Source: Mauremys mutica
Taxonomy: Eukaryota; Chordata; Testudines; Geoemydidae
Direction: 5' to 3'
Length of the DNA: 64,000 nt
Assembly (NCBI RefSeq): GCF_020497125.1
Contig: NC_059077.1
Location: forward strand, 33,369,340-33,433,339
Below are positions 38,401 to 44,400 of this stretch, one piece after another; position 1 is the first letter of the stretch, and each line of letters starts with the position of its first letter. A program made the translations under genes and the position numbers. Below the pieces are notes generated by a model, which was not told the DNA's origin, ran no database searches, and saw only the letters and a program-made list of their open reading frames with translations.

Positions 38401-41400
38401 GCTAGTATCTTTATTTAAAAACAATGCTGGCTTGTTAGACTCAAATCTGTATGGAGATAAGAAAATGTCCTGTTTTGCTGAAATTAAACAAATAGCCATA
38501 TGTTTAGAATTATTGTGACTTCAGCCAATAGATGTATTTCTTCACTATAGTTGCAAAAACAAATACTATTTATATAAAATGTGATAGAATAAAAGAGCTA
38601 AGAGAAATTGAATGGCTTTCTGCCTGTTAACACACACTCTCACTCATACACACTCATCCTATGTTTAAAGACTGTGTAGGTTGCAAAGTCAGACAATCAA
38701 AAGTTAGGAAATGTCAGAACTAGGATTGCCTTAGTTTTGCCTACTTGTGTGTATGCGTTAAGATTAGGACTGTCAAACAATTAAAAAAAAATTAATCACA
38801 ATCCATTGCATAAAAAAAAAATCAAGATTAATCTCAGGTTTAATCACACTGTTTAAATAAATAGTATTCTATTATTGTTTAATATTTTTGGATGTTTCCT
38901 ACATTTTCAAATATATTGATTTCAATTACAACACAATACAAAGTGTACAGTGCTTACTTTATGTTTTATTACAAATATTTGCCCTGTAAAAAAGATAAAC
39001 AAAAGAAATAGTATTTTTTGGTTCACCTCATAAGAATACTGTAGTGTATCTATTTATCATGAAAGTGCAACTTACAAATGTAGAATTTTTTTATGTACAT
39101 AACTGTTCTCAAAAATAAAACAATGTAAAACTTTAGAGCCTACAAGACCACTCAGTCCTACTTCTTCTTCAGCCAATCGCTAAGACAAACAAGTTTGTTT
39201 ACATTTATGGAAGGCAGCTTCTTATTTACAGTGTTAGCTGAAAGTGAGAATAGGCATTCACATAGCATTGTTGTAGCCGGTGTTGGAAGGTATATACATG
39301 CCAGATATGCTAAACATTTGTATGCCCATTGATACTTCAGCCACCATTCCAGGGGACATGCGTCCATGCTGATGACAGGTTCTGCTCAATAACAGTCCAA
39401 AGCAGTGTGTACTGACACAGATGATGAAAATGAGCGTGAGTCAGATGCCACCAACAGAAGGTTGATTTTCTTTTTTGATGGTTAGGGTTCTGTAGTTCCT
39501 GCATTGGACTGTTGCTTTTTTAAGATTCCTGACACCATGTTCCTCACCTCATTCTGCTCAGATTTTGGAAGGCAGTTCAGATTCTTAAACCTAGGGTTAA
39601 GTGCTGTAGCTATTTTTAGAAATCTCACATTGGTATCTTTTTTGCTTTTGTCAAATCTGCAGTGAAAGTGTTCTTAAATCGAACATGTGCTGGGTCATCA
39701 TCCAAGAGTGCCATAACACGAAATATATGACAGAATGTGTGTAAAACCACAGAGCAGGAGATATACAATTCTCTCCCAAGGAGTGCAGTCACAAATTTAA
39801 TTAATGCATTATTTTTTTAATGAGTGTCATCGGGACCGGCAAGAATAGCATTACTGATTAATGAAGCCATACTGGAGCCAGCCAGGACAGAGTGGCACAC
39901 CCATGCCACCACTGTTTTCTATATCAACAAAGAAGGGGAACAAGATTGATCACCTCTGCATATAGAGCAGTCAGTCTCTGAAACTGGTGCATCAATCCCC
40001 AGATCCTCCTGTCTGCAGCCTATCTTCCTGGGATGCAGAAGGTAGTCACAGACTCGCTCATCAGACACACTATTGACTGTCAGGTGGGAACTTCACAATT
40101 CAGTGGTATATGACATGTTCACATGATGGGGGACTCCAACCAGAGAACTATTCGCTTCCCAGATGCACCACGTAATGCTCTGGGGAGCCCTCGGCCATTG
40201 TTCCTAGGGCGATACTCCTGATCAGACCAAGTCAACTATGCCTTCCCTCCACTACCACTCTTGCCTGGAGTGATGCACAAGAGCCGATGAGACAGAGCAA
40301 TGGACATTTTGGTCGCCCCCAGACCATTCTGATTTTCCAATCTCTTCTACATGTTATCCTGCCCTCAAGTCTCATCCTGAACTTCCTCGATCTGCTGAAT
40401 AGGGTGACCAGATGTCCCGATTTTATAGGGGCAGTTCCGATATTTGGGGCTTTTTTTTATATATAAGCATCTATTACCCCCTGTCCCGTCCTGATTTTTC
40501 ACACTTTCCAACTAAAAAAAAACAAATGAGGCGTCCTTGTGGCACTTAGAGACTAAAAAATGTATTTGGGCATAAGCTTTCATGGGCTAGAACCCACTTC
40601 ATCAGCTGTATGAAGTAAAAAATACAGGAGCAGGTATAAATACATGAAAGGATGGGGGTGCTTTACCAAGTGTTAGGTCAGTCTAATGAGAGAAATCAAT
40701 AAACAGCAGGATACCCAGGGAGGAAAAATAACTTTTGTGGTGGTAAGAGAGTGGCCCATTACAGACAGTTGACAAGAAGGTGCAAGTAACAGTAGGGAGA
40801 AATTAGTATTGGGGAAATGAAGTTCACACCTTCTTGTCAACTGTCTGTAATGGGCCGCCTTATTAAGTGAGCATTGTCCATCCTATGGACCAAATGAGGC
40901 TGGGGAACTGTGTGTGTGTGGGAAAGTAGTAAGTGCTCATGCGATTATAATTGTAACATAATTCATACACACAAGGTATTAGATTAAGGTTACACAGGCA
41001 ACCTTAATTCTGGCATATTCTTTTAACATAGTTTGTACAATTTCCTAGGTTTTTAATAAAGCAAATGGAAAAAGCAGAGATTCTATCGTGGTATCATACT
41101 GATACCCATATGGTTCATAAGCAAGGTAGGAACATTTCCATCTCTGCCACGTCAGCTAATGGAATAACTGATAGCAGTAGTAGGCTGTCATCCTCTGTGT
41201 GGACCAACACTAGAGGGGAATATGATGCCACATCCTTTGCAGTGTGTTTCCCAGATATTTGCTGACAGCAGGGGAATGCTGAGTCTCGGAAATCTTGCGT
41301 TCCATTCCAGTCTCTGAACGGGAGTGTGCTCTAAACGGCACAGACTCTTTTGCCTATTCATACCACACGTCACACTTTCTGCCCCGTCCCCTCCAACCTG

Positions 41401-44400
41401 TTGTTGTTCCAGTTCAGTCTTTTTCCACCCCAGTTCCTCATCCCAGTCCCAGATTCTTTGCCCAGTCAGTCACAGTTTCCCCCTCCTGGCTCCTTATCCA
41501 ATCTCTCTCTCCCTGTCCCTGATTTCTCCCTCCACTGGCTCCCAGTTCTCCCTTCCTAGCTCCTTGTCCCAATCTTTCTGCCCAGCCAGTCCCAGTTCTT
41601 GGCCTGGACCACACCTCTCATCAGATATGTTCCTCTCCTATGTTCTCCCCCCCCGCAACTTTCTCCCAGTCCCAATTTCTCTTTTTCCCTGCCAGCCTCA
41701 ATCCCAGTTATTCTTGCCTCACACTTCTTGTCCCCATTTACTCCTTCTCTCACCTTCTGTCTGGTTCTTGGTCCTCTGCATTTGCGTTAGGCACTGTCCT
41801 CTTCCACACTGCTGATGAGGATGTCATTGAGAGCACAGAAGAGAGTCTCTCTACTGTCATATTTGGTGCCTGCCCCAACCCTGGCCTGGACCAGAATTAC
41901 AAGGAAAGTGTGGCTTTGCACCTGAAGTCCTGGGCTGGAACATGCTCAGTTGCTCTGTGAGACTGGTGCATGTGCAGTCTGGTCACATGTAGATGCTTTG
42001 AGGTGTGGCACATCCTCTCTGATGACAAAATCTTTGGAGACTTTAGCTACTAAGCCATTAGAAGTCTCTACTGAGCATGTGCAAACTGATTTTTTTTTAA
42101 ATGGTTACAATTTAGCCAAATTTGGGCAGATTTTCATATGAAGAGCACAAAACATATCCCTGACATAAAGGCCACCCCTGGCCAAATTTCAAGTCTCTGC
42201 TCCAAAGCACAGGCTTCCTAGAACTTCACAAAGAAATGGTCCTAAGACTTCTTAACACTGCAAAACACCATATTGTCCCCCTAAACTTATTGTCAGAAAA
42301 GGCTGAGCTGTTTTGGCTGAAACTTAAAAATCTGCGTAAGGCAGACACCTGATGTGGAAAATTTCAGCCCCCAAATGTTAAAATTTTGTTAAAGTTATAT
42401 GTGATTGAAAACAGGGTTAAAATAGGAACCTTTGAGTCATGTTAGGTAGCAATTCCAGCTCCACTTATAGTACTTATAACATATAGCTTATATAGCCTCA
42501 ACACTGTTGTATTCTCTTGTCTTTTATATTTGGCACTCTCTCTTAATATGTTTATGAGGCTCTGAGCCTGCAAAAACCTAAATACTTGCATAACTTTACT
42601 CATATGTATAGTCCACAGGCTTCAAAGGTACTACTCATGTGAGTAAAGTTATGCACACATGTAAATAATTGTGGGTTCAAGGATATAATTAGTACCGGCA
42701 GCAATTCTGTTTAAAGCACTCACAAAGCTTATTTTGGTTACTAATTTTTATTAAAGTCGTTCTGGCACTTTTTTATATATAAATACAGGAATTGGCTGTG
42801 CCCTATTTTGGCTGGGAGATCCTACTGTTCAGCTTGTGTTCCCATGTAAATGTTAATTTTAAACTTTTTTCTGACTGCCACAGTCTGCTCAGTATTGATT
42901 TGGAGACAGTGTCTTGAATGCAGTCAATCTTTTCTGTGAAATAGGCGGATAATTACGTTGCAGTTAAAAAAAACAAAAAACAATGGGCATATTTTTGCTG
43001 CAGAGTTAACTCAAATGTCATCCACACACACAAACCCTTCACTCGAGTTGGCTTGCCTCTCGGGAGTATTGGTAAGGCTATGATTTTGGCCCGGGTATTT
43101 TTAATAAAAGGCACGAAGAGGACATGGGCAATAAACAATAATCACATAAATATACACACAGTAATGCAGTTTTCACTACATCAATACAATTGCCTGGTGC
43201 CCCACACCACAGGGGACCCTGTGAAGCTAAGTTAAGGGTGGCGGGGCTCAGGCTTCAGCTGAAGCCAAAGCCTGAGCCCCGCCACCCGAGGCTGAAGCCA
43301 AAGCCCAAGCCCTTTCCAGAATCTGTGACAGAATCGTAGCCTTAGGTATTGGCTTCAGCTCAAGTCAGCACAACTCATCAGCTGCTAATAAAACCACAGT
43401 GTGGAGTTCCTGTATTGTTTTGCACTGCGGCTGCTGTCACGTGAGCTAGGTTAACTCAAGAGGAGTTAAGTTAACTTTACAATGAGGACATACTCTATAA
43501 AATAACCCAGACACTCTTCATTCCAAGCCTAATGTAGGCATGTCGTAAGAAAAATTTGGCTTATGTAGCTTGAATAGTTACAACTGCAGCTTTATTTTCT
43601 GTATTTAATGGTAAACATTGCTTTAAACCAAAAACTCCAGTCCCAGATAACACACTGCTATTACTTTTAAACAATTTTTCTCTAGCCCGTAAGAATTGAC
43701 TTGAGGGAAAGCAGTTCCCCTTATTATAATAATTTAGATAATGAATACAGGGAAAGGACTTCCCTTGATAAATGTTTGCCATTCTATTCCTGGTTAAACA
43801 TTTTCTGTATTGAATCCATTCATGTACTGGTACAGTATTCCTACGGCATTCATCATGTCAGTCATCTGATTCCTACATCAAAAGGCCAGATCTCTTTTCT
43901 GAATTGCAGATTGAAAAAGGTTTGCTGGCCTGATATACCAAATCCTGCAGAGAGCATTGCTGTAGAGTGGCCTACTGACAAGCTTAAGGTAACATCAGAT
44001 TCCTGTTAAGAAAAACAAATATGTGATGAGAGTAAATTTTCTGATAAACAATTGAAGCATGGTGGACTAGATTCATTAAATCAGTGATGATTATAATGAT
44101 GCTCTCTCAGGAATGAATTTGACCAAATGTAACCTTCTTTTATAGATACCTCCATAGGCACCTATATTTACTACTTTTTATATAGCATGATATGTTGTAC
44201 TCTTGTAGTTCATTTTCCCCAACTTGTCTTGAATGAGATGAGTTTCTGCCTGTGGTGGGGCCTATGTTCCAGATGCTCATCTATCTGCCCAGTTAAGTGG
44301 GCAGTCATCTCTAAAGTAATTCACCCATCCTCATTAGATTACAATGTATCTTAAGAATTTACATCCTAAAATATGAGTCAGAGTAGCATGTTTAAAATTA

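Noticed and set aside
41049..41265. Possible extra IL31RA exon after ttcctag
   Set aside because: Exon 13 joins exon 14 in the correct phase and the protein is continuous with the mammalian receptor (TLKKHT to LKKVCWP). An exon here would break it.
41324..41960. Ser/Pro-rich frames (up to 163 codons)
   Set aside because: C/T-rich low-complexity sequence open in all forward frames; no homology and no link to IL31RA splicing phases.
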